31,008 nt of DNA from JBBINE01 sp037444025. Lineage in GTDB: Bacteria > Patescibacteriota > Minisyncoccia > UBA6257 > HR35. Within the stretch, counting starts at the first letter, position 1, and the number at the start of each line of letters is the position of its first letter. The stretch is taken from the NCBI GenBank assembly GCA_037444025.1, contig JBBINE010000011.1, positions 1-31,008 on the forward strand, written 5' to 3'. Below, in pieces: positions 23,196-30,796 of this stretch. Below the pieces are notes generated by a model. It was not told the origin of the DNA. It saw nothing but the letters and a program-made list of their open reading frames with translations, and ran no database searches. The translations under genes were made by a program, and so were the position numbers.

Positions 23196-23269
23196 TGGAC
23201 CCGAGGGGAGTCGAACCCCTGACCTCCGCCATGCCATAGCGGCGCTCTAGCCAACTGAGCTACGGGCCC
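23196..23269 (-). tRNA. tRNA-Ala (anticodon GGC)
   Basis: Minus strand: acceptor GGGCCCG pairs with CGGGTCC and contains the G3-U70 wobble that is the identity element of tRNA-Ala. The anticodon loop ATGGCAT gives GGC. The T arm reads AGGGGTTCGACTCCCCT. Discriminator A is followed by CAC, so CCA is not encoded, unlike the other two tRNAs here. It lies 24 nt upstream of tRNA-Gln, probably co-transcribed. Confidence 0.97.
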
Positions 23270-23307
23270 GTATACATGCCTTGTTATCTTTCTTTATAAT
23301 CTATTCT

Positions 23308-23502
23308 TTATAATCTATGTTCTTTCCATAATTTTAAAAGTTCTTGAATATGATTTTGTTTATCTTGAACAAGTTTCTTAAAGAAAGCTTGGCACTTTTT
23401 ACATCCTCTAGAATTAATTAAATAATATTTCTTGATTCTCCAAAGAGAACGATGCTCAGTAACAATTTGACTCAAAAGATTGTAATGATGGTCTTTAAGC
23501 AT
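23308..23502 (-). CDS. Small basic helical protein with a CKKC motif, unknown function
   Basis: 64 residues. Helical and charged, with HHYNLLSQIVTEHRSLWRIK followed by a GCKKCQAFF motif (CxxC) and a C-terminal helix rich in Lys and Glu. The coding character is good (regular polar/apolar pattern, few rare codons), and AGG lies just before the ATG. It follows the VKOR gene by 22 nt on the same strand, so co-transcription is likely. I do not recognise a named family. Confidence 0.6.
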   Translation of the reverse strand: MLKDHHYNLLSQIVTEHRSLWRIKKYYLINSRGCKKCQAFFKKLVQDKQNHIQELLKLWKEHRL

Positions 23503-23524
23503 CCTGTTTAATCTAAATCAAAAA

Positions 23525-23953
23525 TTATTCGGCCTTTGTTGTTTTGTTAGTTTTTATTAAATTATAAAATAAAATTAAAAAAATTAAAATAGCAGAAAAA
23601 TCAACTATTAAACAGTAATAACAAATACTTTTCAATATTGCCATCTGTATATAGATAAGATAAACAGAAAAAATAAAAGCTAAAAAACTTAAAATAAAAG
23701 TAGTATAGAAAATGTTCTTTTTTATTCCCTTCAATAAAATTAGATTTAAAACCAAAATCAGAAAGAAATATCCTGAACCCCAAAAAGCATTAGGTATTCC
23801 CAAAAAATTAGCATATTGAGTATTTAAAACAAAATTACAACCATTTAAACTACAAACACCTTTTTGAAAGTAGGAAATATAGCCTAAGTAGGCAGAAACT
23901 AGAAATCCTCCAAGCGAAATAAAAGTTAAAAGGTAAAATATTTTTTTGTTCAT
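23525..23953 (-). CDS. Vitamin K epoxide reductase (VKOR) family protein
   Basis: 142 residues with four hydrophobic helices. The active-site CxxC is SICYYC (Cys111, Cys114). The paired loop cysteines are in GVCSLNGC (Cys34, Cys39), followed by the family signature with Tyr-Ala and LGIPNAFWG. VKOR homologs reoxidise a DsbA-like thiol oxidase and pass electrons to quinone, so this protein should drive disulfide formation outside the membrane. No thioredoxin domain is fused and no dsbA is in the window. The many Cys-containing exported proteins nearby (CPLC protein, Cys-rich membrane protein) are possible clients. Confidence 0.92.
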   Translation of the reverse strand: MNKKIFYLLTFISLGGFLVSAYLGYISYFQKGVCSLNGCNFVLNTQYANFLGIPNAFWGSGYFFLILVLNLILLKGIKKNIFYTTFILSFLAFIFSVYLIYIQMAILKSICYYCLIVDFSAILIFLILFYNLIKTNKTTKAE

Positions 23954-23970
23954 GTTATTTTTTTATATTT

Positions 23971-24366
23971 CTATTTTATGATTTGCACAACTATTTTTCT
24001 TTCTCTTGGTCCATCGAATTCCACTAAAAATATATTTTGCCAAGTTCCTCTTAAAATTTTACCATCTTTAATTGGTAAAACTCTTCCTTGTCCTATCAAA
24101 GCAGAAAGTAAATGTGAATCCGCGTTATCATCGATTCTATTATGATAAAAGTTCAATCCGAAAACTAATTTTTGGAAAAAATCAAAAAAATCTTTTTTTA
24201 AATTACTCTCGTTTTCTGTTAGTAAAATCGCAGCTGTTGAATGTGGAGTAAAAATAAAAACACAACCTTGATTAAGATTATTTTCTTGAATCATTTCTTC
24301 TATCTTCTTAGTAATATCAACAAAATCATATCTTTCTTTTGTTCTAATCAAAATTTCATAACTCAT
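23971..24366 (-). CDS. YjbQ family protein (UPF0047)
   Basis: 131 residues from the ATG at 24366, which overlaps the galU TGA by 4 nt; a TTG 12 nt upstream is less likely. The family signatures are FTPHSTAAILLTENE, the DNADSHLLSALIGQGRVLP block with its conserved Asp/His, and GTWQNIFLVEFDGPRERK at the C-terminus. The fold is a small trimeric beta-alpha protein. Some members show weak thiamine-phosphate synthase activity in vitro, but the true role is unsettled. The length is normal. Confidence 0.95.
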   Translation of the reverse strand: MSYEILIRTKERYDFVDITKKIEEMIQENNLNQGCVFIFTPHSTAAILLTENESNLKKDFFDFFQKLVFGLNFYHNRIDDNADSHLLSALIGQGRVLPIKDGKILRGTWQNIFLVEFDGPRERKIVVQIIK

Positions 24367-25253
24367 CTCTCTTTCCAAATACTTCTTAAATATTTCCTAA
24401 AATCATTTTTTACTTCTGGATGTTGTAAGGCCATATCAATAATACATTGTAAGTACCCAAACTTACTTCCACAATCATATCTTTTACCTTTTATTTCTAA
24501 ACCTAAAATTTCTCCTCCTTCTTTAAGATAATATTCAAAAGCATTAACCAATCTAATTTCTCCTTTCTTTTTCTTTTTGCTTACCTGCTCTAAAGAAAAT
24601 AAAATATCAGGAATAAGAATATATCTTCCTATGGCAACTAAATTTGAAGGTGCTAATTTAATATCCGGTTTTTCAACTATTCTTTTTATTATAAAAGTGT
24701 TATCTTCAATTTTAACTCCCTCTATTACACCATAAAGATTAACAAATTTTTTAGGAACTTGATATACTCCAATAATAGGTTTTTGAAACTTTGAATAAAC
24801 ATTGGTCAATATTTTAAAAGATGGTTTAGAAGAAACAATAATTTCATCACCATAAGCCAGGGCAAAAACTTCTTTGTTAAGAATATGAGCAGCTGTCATA
24901 AGAGCATCACCATCACCTCGAGGTTCTTTCTGTCTCACATAAATAAAATTAGCCAAGTGGCTTATGTTTTCAACTAAATCAAGTAAATTCTTTTTATTAT
25001 TTTCTTTTAAGATATAGTGTAACTCTGGAGTGTGATCAAAATAATCTTCTATCGCTCTTTTATGTCTTCCAGTAATCAATATAATATCAGTAATAGAACT
25101 ATTTATAATTTCTTCAACTATAAAATGAATAACCGGTTTATCAATGATTGGTAATAGTTCCTTAGGTTGAGCTTTGGTTGCGGGTAAAAATCTAGTTCCA
25201 AAACCAGCTACAGGTATAACTGCTTTTTTTATTAAATTAATTTTTGGATCCAT
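24363..25253 (-). CDS. galU: UTP-glucose-1-phosphate uridylyltransferase
   Basis: 296 residues. It makes UDP-glucose from UTP and glucose-1-phosphate for surface polysaccharide synthesis. The nucleotidyltransferase signature is VAGFGTRFLPATKAQPKELL. Further family blocks are KPVIHFIVEEI, a GDGDALMTAAHIL region, ALAYGDEI (metal-binding Asp), GVIEGVKIED, IVEKPD and GKRYDCGSKFGYLQ. The length matches bacterial GalU. The downstream yjbQ start overlaps its stop. The 25254-25286 gap upstream shows nothing specific. Confidence 0.95.
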   Translation of the reverse strand: MDPKINLIKKAVIPVAGFGTRFLPATKAQPKELLPIIDKPVIHFIVEEIINSSITDIILITGRHKRAIEDYFDHTPELHYILKENNKKNLLDLVENISHLANFIYVRQKEPRGDGDALMTAAHILNKEVFALAYGDEIIVSSKPSFKILTNVYSKFQKPIIGVYQVPKKFVNLYGVIEGVKIEDNTFIIKRIVEKPDIKLAPSNLVAIGRYILIPDILFSLEQVSKKKKKGEIRLVNAFEYYLKEGGEILGLEIKGKRYDCGSKFGYLQCIIDMALQHPEVKNDFRKYLRSIWKER

Positions 25254-25286
25254 CTTTTATTTTATTTTAAATCATTTTCAAAACAC

Positions 25287-25872
25287 TATTAAACATAAAT
25301 ATCTAACATCTTCTCGCCAAAAATATACACTATCTCCGTTTCTAAATATTTAGTAATCATTTTTTCTTTTTCAGGATATGTATGACCGTGAAATAAATAT
25401 TTAGGCTTTTTATTTTCTAAATATTCTCTAAAGCAATAAATACTTGATGTGCTAATTCATTTGGTTCGTCATTAATTCCATAAGGAGGGGCATGCGATAA
25501 CATAACATCAACTCTTGGAAAGTTTTTTAAAAGTTCTTTTGCTTCTTCCTGAGTATACATAATAGCATAAGGATTTTCTTTATATCTAACAGACCCCTGA
25601 AAACCGCCAAATTTAACATCCTTATATTCAAAAATATTCAAGTGCATATTTATTATTCCTAAATCCTCGAAGTATTTTCCAGAATCGTGATTGCCATAAA
25701 CCCCTATTTTAGGAATATGGTTTATCTCTTTTAATTCCAACAATGAAAAATAATCAAGATCTCCTAAAGTGAAAATAAGATCTATTGGATATATATCTAC
25801 AATTTCTTTAATACTTCTTTGTGGAGACCTATCTGTAATTGCTAAAATTTTCAATGATATTTTGTAATCCAT
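25287..25872 (-). pseudogene. Calcineurin-like metallophosphoesterase with a C-terminal frameshift
   Basis: The uninterrupted frame gives 151 residues (25417-25872) with KILAITDRS, TLGDLDYF, VYGNHD and MLSHAPPYG, which are metallophosphoesterase metal-site motifs. Near 25430-25432 one T is missing from a T-run on the minus strand. The next frame then continues as FREYLENKKPKYLFHGHTYP and ends at TAA 25287-25289, supplying the final GHT metal ligand. Restored length is about 195 residues. Without it the metal site is incomplete. The first metal motif is also odd (TDRSP where DxHG-type sequence is usual). A single homopolymer indel could equally be a sequencing error. It starts 2 nt after the rdgB stop. 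Confidence 0.75.
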
Positions 25873-25874
25873 TT

Positions 25875-26504
25875 CTATATTTTATTAAAATATTTTTTTA
25901 ACTCTAAAATTAATTTTTCTAATGCTCTTAATCTATGATTAAAACTTCTATGCTCTTCTTCTGTAAGTTCATCATAATATTTATTTAATCCATCAACAAT
26001 AAAGAGAGATCTAAATGGATATTCAGGAATTCTTCTTTCGCTAGGCTTTTCAGCAATATAACCTTTAATTTTTTCTTCTACAAAAATGACATTATTATTG
26101 AAACCATCGTAAAAACAAATATTACAAACAAGATAACCAACTCTTTCTTCTCCTTTTACATCTTTCATTTTAAAAAGAGTATATTCAATCAATTCTTCAT
26201 CGCTCGCATCATAACCTAACCATCTTCTTGATTTTACTCCTGGCTCTCCGTTTAAATAAGGTATAATAAAAGCACTATCATCACTTATTGTTGGTATTTT
26301 TGTTTTTTCGAAATAAAATTTTGCTTTGATTAAAGAATTTTCTTTTATTGTTTGCCCATTCTCTTCTGGTTCTTCAGAAATATCAAAATCATTCAAATCA
26401 AATATCTCAACTCCAAAATTTTTAATTTCAAATAAACCTTCTTTGATTTCTTTTATTTTTGCTTGATTTTTTGATCCAATTAAAATTTTGCCTAATTTAT
26501 ACAT
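25875..26504 (-). CDS. RdgB/HAM1-type non-canonical purine NTP pyrophosphatase
   Basis: 209 residues. It hydrolyses ITP, dITP and XTP to monophosphates, keeping deaminated purines out of nucleic acids. The family signatures are GSKNQAKIKEI (substrate Lys), ISDDSAF (metal Asp pair, DDSGL in most), PGVKSRRW and the C-terminal FNHRLRAL (SHRxxA-like). The catalytic positions are kept but several blocks are divergent, so a related HAM1-fold specificity is possible. Minus-strand TATAAT at 26511-26516 ends 6 nt before the ATG. It is divergent from the sfsA remnant, with starts 12 nt apart. Confidence 0.85.
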   Translation of the reverse strand: MYKLGKILIGSKNQAKIKEIKEGLFEIKNFGVEIFDLNDFDISEEPEENGQTIKENSLIKAKFYFEKTKIPTISDDSAFIIPYLNGEPGVKSRRWLGYDASDEELIEYTLFKMKDVKGEERVGYLVCNICFYDGFNNNVIFVEEKIKGYIAEKPSERRIPEYPFRSLFIVDGLNKYYDELTEEEHRSFNHRLRALEKLILELKKYFNKI

Positions 26505-26510
26505 AAAATT

Positions 26511-26516
26511 ATTATA
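26511..26516 (-). promoter_or_regulatory. Candidate leaderless promoter (-10) for the RdgB-like gene
   Basis: TATAAT on the minus strand, 6 nt before the ATG at 26504, the same spacing as at csoR and DUF411. No good -35 is visible. It abuts the start of the divergent sfsA remnant. Confidence 0.5.
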
Positions 26517-26624
26517 ATGATAAAAGTTCTAAAACTAAAAGATGTCGTTAAAGAAAAAATTATTGAAAGAAAAAGTAGATTTGTTGTTGAAGTTTTGATA
26601 AATAATAAAAAATATTTAGTATCA

Positions 26625-26668
26625 AATAATAATACTGGAAGATTGGAATAATAATACTGGAAGATTGG
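26625..26668 (+). repeat. Perfect 22-nt tandem duplication in the sfsA remnant
   Basis: Two exact copies of a 22-nt unit beginning AATAATAATACTGG. 22 is not a multiple of 3, so the duplication shifts the frame and creates the TAA at 26649. Confidence 0.95.
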
Positions 26669-26824
26669 TTGAATATTTAAGAAAGGGAAAAGAATGTTTG
26701 TGTATTTCTTATAATAAAAATCTAAAAACAAACTTTAGACTTATAGCAGTTAAAGATGACAATAGTTATGCTTTAATTGATACAAATCTTCAGATGAAAG
26801 CTTTTAAAAATTTGTTACAAAAAC

Positions 26825-26852
26825 ATTCTAACATTCTTAAGAATGTTAGAAT
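26825..26852. repeat. 28-bp perfect palindrome at the truncated end of sfsA
   Basis: Arms ATTCTAACATTCTT / AAGAATGTTAGAAT with no loop. An A-run follows on the plus strand, so it is not a plus-strand terminator. It could be a weak minus-strand hairpin or a rearrangement scar. Confidence 0.7.
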
Positions 26853-27116
26853 AAAAAAAATTTGTACTTAAAAGAAATCCAAAATTTAAAAACCCCTTAA
26901 TCTCTTCCTCCTCATTAAAAGAGAACATATGTTTTAATTTTTTTCTATCTTTTTTGTTTCTTCTAGTTTTATCTTTTCTTTTTATTCTTTTTTGCTTGAA
27001 GTTCTTCTTTTAAAAAACTTCTCTAAATGTGTCATTATTGATAACGATTTTAGAGCTAAAAAATATTATAGAAGAAATTTAACCACAAATTTACTTTTCG
27101 AAAAAAATTTCCTATT

Positions 27117-27534
27117 TTATTTACTGTTTTTCTCAAAAAAATTTCATATTCCCTCTACTATTTCTCGTTTTTTATCGGGATTTATATTTCCAAGATGTCT
27201 GTCTATAATGTTTTCCAAAATTTTCATTAGAGGTGTTTTATTATCTTCATTTTCATCTTTATTTTCTACAGGGGAAATGTTTTTTGTTTCAAATTTTGAG
27301 TCCTCACCTTGTTTTTGTTTTAAGACTTGATGCTCTGGAACTGTGTTAACATACTTTTTTGCTATATATATCTCATTAAAAAAAAATATTTAATTTTTCT
27401 TCACTTACTTCTATACCTAATTTTTTAATCAATGAACTTAAAAATGCTTCAAATCTTCTTCTTTTAAAAAGATCTTTTTTATTTTTATCTATTCTTTCTT
27501 TATTTATTTTATTTTGTATGTTTTCTATACTCAT
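27117..27534 (-). pseudogene. Broken charged helical protein gene, unknown family
   Basis: The ATG at 27534 reads 52 residues (MSIENIQNKINKERI...KKLGIEVSEEKLNIFF) to TAA 27376-27378. A nine-base run at 27378-27386 is one base too long. The next frame continues NEIYIAKKYVNTVPEHQVL, an acidic linker, then LMKILENIIDRHLGNINPD and KKREIVEGI to TGA 27144-27146. Same-frame sequence NFFEKNSK then ends at TAA 27117; Trp would fit the TGA. The amphipathic patterning on both sides of the lesions argues for a former gene. The stretch 26872-27116 further left is A+T-rich with no gene I can support. Confidence 0.5.
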
Positions 27535-27539
27535 TTTTA

Positions 27540-27892
27540 CTTATATTAAATTAATTTAATTTTTTATTGCGATTTTTGCTTTAATTTAAAAATAACTTGT
27601 TTTTCAAATTATAAATTTTATACTTTGTTTATGCTTTTTTGATCTAATTAACATTAATTACGACATTTGATATAACGTTATTTATTAATATAATTAATTA
27701 TTAATATAATAGTAAAAAACAATATCTTTNNNNNNNNNNAGAAGTTTAATTATCCCGGATTAATTAAATTTCAAATTCATTAAAGAGTTTAAAGAAATTA
27801 TATTATAGATTATAATAACAGAAATTTTTCAATATTCACAAATTTGAAATTAAAATAAAGTTTATTTAAAATTAACTTACAATCATGATATT
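27540..27892. other. A+T-rich non-coding gap containing an assembly N-run
   Basis: No gene is supported here. It holds a 13-bp direct repeat TTATTAATATAAT (27682-27694 and 27698-27710) and ten N at 27730-27739, which mark a scaffold join or unknown length. A TACAAT-like box shortly before 27893 may serve the next gene. Confidence 0.7.
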
Positions 27893-28282
27893 ATGGATCC
27901 TTTTTTCGAAAAAAAACTAAATCAAATTTCAGAAAAAAGAATATTTAGAGAAATAATTGGTTGGATTATTTATACCGTTGGTTTTGGAATAATAGGAATG
28001 TCTCTGATTTATTCATATGGTGTTTTTTTTATAGGTATATTTTCTCCTCCGCAAATTTTTAAAGAAATAAACAATATAAACGTAGATATAGCTAAAGACA
28101 ATATTGTTAGTACAAGCTCAATTTCGATACAAAATATTATTCAAGAACAAATAAAAAATATCTTCCCTCAAGAAAATATTGTTAAACTTTTGAATTTAAT
28201 TGCTCTTTCTATCTTTATGGGTATAACTATTTGGGGAGGATTAGCTATTTGTGAAGCAGGCTATAAATTAACGAAAGATTAA
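27893..28282 (+). CDS. Small two-TM membrane protein, unknown function
   Basis: 129 residues. A charged N-terminus (DPFFEKKLNQISEKRIF) precedes a first hydrophobic segment at about 22-52. An extracytoplasmic Asn/Ile/Ser-rich stretch follows, then a second hydrophobic segment at about 97-120 and a short tail. I do not recognise the family. It is intact, although the sequences on both sides are degraded. It could be co-transcribed with the methyltransferase-like pseudogene that starts 29 nt downstream. Confidence 0.6.
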   Translation: MDPFFEKKLNQISEKRIFREIIGWIIYTVGFGIIGMSLIYSYGVFFIGIFSPPQIFKEINNINVDIAKDNIVSTSSISIQNIIQEQIKNIFPQENIVKLLNLIALSIFMGITIWGGLAICEAGYKLTKD

Positions 28283-28311
28283 AATTAATTATAAAAATTA
28301 TTTTTGACTTC

Positions 28312-29102
28312 ATGACGAAAGAAAAAATTCCCTCTTCACCGGAATAAGACATCAGTTTTTACGCTATTACCAAAGAGATACCTCTGAAAAAAAAGAAACA
28401 GAGATCATGATAGAAAAAAAATGTAAATTTTAATTTCTCGAAATTAATCAACAACGAAGGTCCTTTTATAGAAATTGGTGGTCCTACTGAAAAAGGATAT
28501 ATCTTTCATATTCCTCAAGAAGATCAACAAGGAAAACCAATCATTGGAAAAAAGAACATATTTCAATGGATAAATATGGAACTAACTAAAAAAATAAAAA
28601 AATTTTAGTTTCTAATATTTTTTCTGGTGTACCACAACTTCAAGCAGATGGAAGTATAGAAATAAAAGGTTTAGTAGATCTTATATTTGATTCAAGAAAA
28701 ACGCCATTTAAAGATAACTCTGTGGGAGCAATATTTATATCAAGTCTTGCACCATTTTCTCCTAAATTTATTGAAAAAATTAAAGAAAAAATTAAACAAA
28801 AAATTGGTAAATTACCATCTTATGGAGAAGAGCTATTAAGAAAATTTCAAAGTGAAAGTTCTTCTGGAGAAAAAATAACAAATTTAATAATAAAAGAATC
28901 TATAATCTTAAAAAAGAAACCATACAGGAAAGTTTTCGTGTTCTAAAAAAGAGGGGTTTTCTTGTTTGGTAATAAATCACCTTAGAGGACATCAATAATG
29001 CCAAAAAAATAGGTTTAATTTTATCTTATTTAGAAAGGATAAAAAACTAAAACTAAACAAGGATTTAGTCTTAGCTATAATGTTATCTTTCCTAAGGATT
29101 AA
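28312..29102 (+). pseudogene. Methyltransferase-like gene with multiple frameshifts
   Basis: Coding-like sequence jumps among the three plus frames. The ATG at 28312 opens MTKEKIPSSPE; a lost base near 28347 leads to IRHQFLRYYQRDTSEKKETE. After the eight-A run 28414-28421 the frame reads NFSKLINNEGPFIEIGGPTE. Past about 28600 it reads LVSNIFSGVPQLQADGSIEI, GLVDLIFDSRKTPFKDNSVG and AIFISSLAP. Near 28915 it shifts to KETIQESFRVLKKRGFLVW with two adjacent stops, and it ends SLSYNVIFPKD at TAA 29100-29102. The EIGGPTEKGY, LPFKDNSVGAIF-like and RVLK..GFLVW blocks resemble class I SAM methyltransferases. At least five lesions make it non-functional unless the sequence is poor. Confidence 0.75.
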
Positions 29103-29143
29103 AACATACTTTATAGGATTAAAATAAAAGGATTAACAATATA

Positions 29144-29611
29144 TTATTTAAAAACTTTTTTAAAAACTATTGAATAGACAATTATTCCAAAAGCAACCGT
29201 TACGTTTAGAGATTCCTTCTTGCCGAGCATAGGAATCTCTAAGATTATATCAGTTTTGTCTAAAATATTTTTACTTAATCCTCTAACTTCGTTCCCTAAA
29301 ATTAATGCCAAAGGAAATTTAGGGTTAAATTTGTAATAAGGAATAGATTTCTTACTTTGCTCAACGGCTACTAAATAAATTCTTTCTTTTTTTAACTTTT
29401 TTAAAAGATAATTAACATTACTATAATATTTCCAATCAACATGTTTCTCTGATCCCAGAGCAGTTTTTGCTATTTTTTCATCTTTATCAGGTCTTGGAGT
29501 ATAACCAGTTAAAAAAATTTTTTTAACACAAGCAGCATCAGCTGTCCTAAAAATCGAACCAACATTAAAAGTACTTCTAATATTGTGTAAAATTACATAA
29601 ATTTCCTTCAT
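29144..29611 (-). CDS. SpoU/TrmH-family RNA 2'-O-methyltransferase
   Basis: 155 residues, the size of single-domain TrmL/TrmH-like SPOUT enzymes. Motif 1 is HNIRSTFNVGSIFRTADA (catalytic Arg), motif 2 is LALILGNEVRGLS, and motif 3 is IPMLGKKESLNVTVAFGI, which form the trefoil-knot SAM site. It methylates ribose in tRNA or rRNA; the exact target cannot be told from sequence. It lies downstream of the strong terminator at 29631-29661. A TAAAAT box 6 nt before the ATG may serve as its own promoter. Confidence 0.93.
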   Translation of the reverse strand: MKEIYVILHNIRSTFNVGSIFRTADAACVKKIFLTGYTPRPDKDEKIAKTALGSEKHVDWKYYSNVNYLLKKLKKERIYLVAVEQSKKSIPYYKFNPKFPLALILGNEVRGLSKNILDKTDIILEIPMLGKKESLNVTVAFGIIVYSIVFKKVFK

Positions 29612-29630
29612 AACATAATTTTAATTAAAA

Positions 29631-29661
29631 AACTCCTCCCGTAAGTTTTACGGGAGGAGTT
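29631..29661 (-). terminator. Strong intrinsic terminator
   Basis: A perfect 14-bp stem AACTCCTCCCGTAA / TTACGGGAGGAGTT with a 3-nt loop. The minus strand continues with a T-rich stretch (TTTTTTAATT, partly within the stem), so it ends the secreted-protein gene that stops at 29683. On the plus strand CTTTTT follows a few bases later, so it may also act bidirectionally. Confidence 0.9.
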
Positions 29662-29682
29662 CGACCTTTTTAAGATTTAATA

Positions 29683-30222
29683 TTATTGAGAGCTTGTAGC
29701 CGTGGAGGTAACTGTGGAAGTTGTTGATGTTGAAATTGGAGTTGGAGTCCTTAATTCTTTACATCCTTGTTTAGCCGATTTAACAGCATTTGCAAACCAT
29801 TTATTTATCCTTTCTATATTAGAATTATAATTTTTTCTTACTAAAGAACGAGCAGAAGTAGATGTTACAGATTTTAAAGCATCTTTATACTCACTCAAAG
29901 CATTTTTCTTTCTGCTTTGAAATTCTTTAGTTAAAGTCTTCATCTTTTCATTCATGCATTTATTATATAGAGTTGTTTTAACTTCAGATTTTTTAACTTC
30001 AAATCTTTTCTTTAATGGCATATGTTTTTTAGTAGATGTTGTTGTGGTTGAAGCTGTTTCTGTGTATTTTTCTGTTTCATATCTTCTCGACCTTACCTCT
30101 CTATCTCTAAGGCTCGACTTTACCTTTGTAGTTGAAGTAGAAATTGATGTTTGAGCATTAATATCTAATGCGACAAGAAATACAAATAGCCCGATTAAAA
30201 TTGTTACTAAAGTTTTTTTCAT
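29683..30222 (-). CDS. Secreted Ser/Thr-rich helical protein, unknown function
   Basis: 179 residues. The signal peptide KKTLVTILIGLFVFLVALDINA is followed by a Ser/Thr-rich basic stretch. A helical, Lys-rich middle runs from about residue 75 to 155 with two Cys (NKCMNEKM and KQGCKELR) that could form a disulfide, and WFANAV between them. The C-terminus is a Pro/Ser/Thr tail (TPTPISTSTTSTVTST). The layout of signal, Thr-rich linker, Cys and Ala/Lys helices resembles the truncated gene at 30797, so the two may be paralogs. No catalytic motif is visible. Confidence 0.65.
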   Translation of the reverse strand: MKKTLVTILIGLFVFLVALDINAQTSISTSTTKVKSSLRDREVRSRRYETEKYTETASTTTTSTKKHMPLKKRFEVKKSEVKTTLYNKCMNEKMKTLTKEFQSRKKNALSEYKDALKSVTSTSARSLVRKNYNSNIERINKWFANAVKSAKQGCKELRTPTPISTSTTSTVTSTATSSQ

Positions 30223-30232
30223 TGTTTAGATT

Positions 30233-30589
30233 TTAAATTAATTTTGACCAATTAAAAAATAGAATTTTGGCTTTTGCAAAGTAGGTAGGTGGAGCTCTTA
30301 TAAGATATGTATGATTATAAATAAAATCAATATTTGGCTTTTCAATTAAAAAACCAAAAGAGATTGCTAAAAGTATAAAAATAATAAAAATACTGTAAAA
30401 AAACAGTTTGAAAAAGACAAAAGTCGGAATATTCACTATGGTATTTATCACTAACTCAATCTCATCATCATCTAAAAGATTTATAAAATCATTAAAAATC
30501 AAAAAAATATTAACTTTTTGATAAAGAAGGAAAACGCTTACAAGAGGAATTATTATACCGATTAATATTATTAAAAATTTTTTTATCAT
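30233..30589 (-). CDS. Small membrane protein, unknown function
   Basis: 118 residues with two strongly hydrophobic segments (about 5-25 and 57-83) separated by an acidic loop NLLDDDEIELVIN. The C-terminal tail is polar and aromatic. It ends 10 nt before the secreted protein gene on the same strand, which supports a shared transcript. No family is recognised, and the A+T-rich context means a spurious ORF is possible. Confidence 0.5.
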   Translation of the reverse strand: MIKKFLIILIGIIIPLVSVFLLYQKVNIFLIFNDFINLLDDDEIELVINTIVNIPTFVFFKLFFYSIFIIFILLAISFGFLIEKPNIDFIYNHTYLIRAPPTYFAKAKILFFNWSKLI

Positions 30590-30796
30590 TAGAGATCTAA
30601 TATATTCAATTTTTAAATTTAACGATAAATTTTATAGAAGAAAAAATTTCATAAAATTATATATTTTTAATATAATTTCAAATTATATATTTGAATATTA
30701 TATTATATACTATAATTTATATTATATTTTATATTATTATATTAAATAATTATTCAAATAGAATTAATAAGTCGAAATTAAATTGAAAATTAAAAA

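Larger units (their letters stand above)
26517..26871 (+). pseudogene. sfsA: sfsA (sugar fermentation stimulation protein A) remnant
   Basis: The ATG at 26517 gives 44 residues ending at TAA 26649-26651. A perfect 22-nt tandem duplication (26625-26646 and 26647-26668) causes the shift. Removing one copy restores SNNNTGRLVEYLRKGKECLC and KTNFRLIAVKD, then ALIDTNLQMKAF, which are clear SfsA signatures (NTG, KT.FRL.AVKD, LQ.KAF). The reading stops at 26871 after about 110 residues, roughly half of normal SfsA, and the PD-(D/E)XK-like C-terminal catalytic half is missing. A 28-bp perfect palindrome lies at the broken end. Duplication plus truncation make this a pseudogene. Confidence 0.85.

Noticed and set aside
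23024..23254. Minus-strand ORF of 76 codons across the tRNA pair
   Set aside because: It overlaps tRNA-Gln and most of tRNA-Ala; the protein has no recognisable features and the tRNA structures are clear.
26992..27330. Plus-strand ORF of 112 codons
   Set aside because: The hydrophobic Phe/Ser/Leu composition is that of an antisense shadow of A-rich coding sequence; the minus strand has better coding character there.
27730..27739. N-run as biological feature
   Set aside because: It is an assembly gap of unknown true length.
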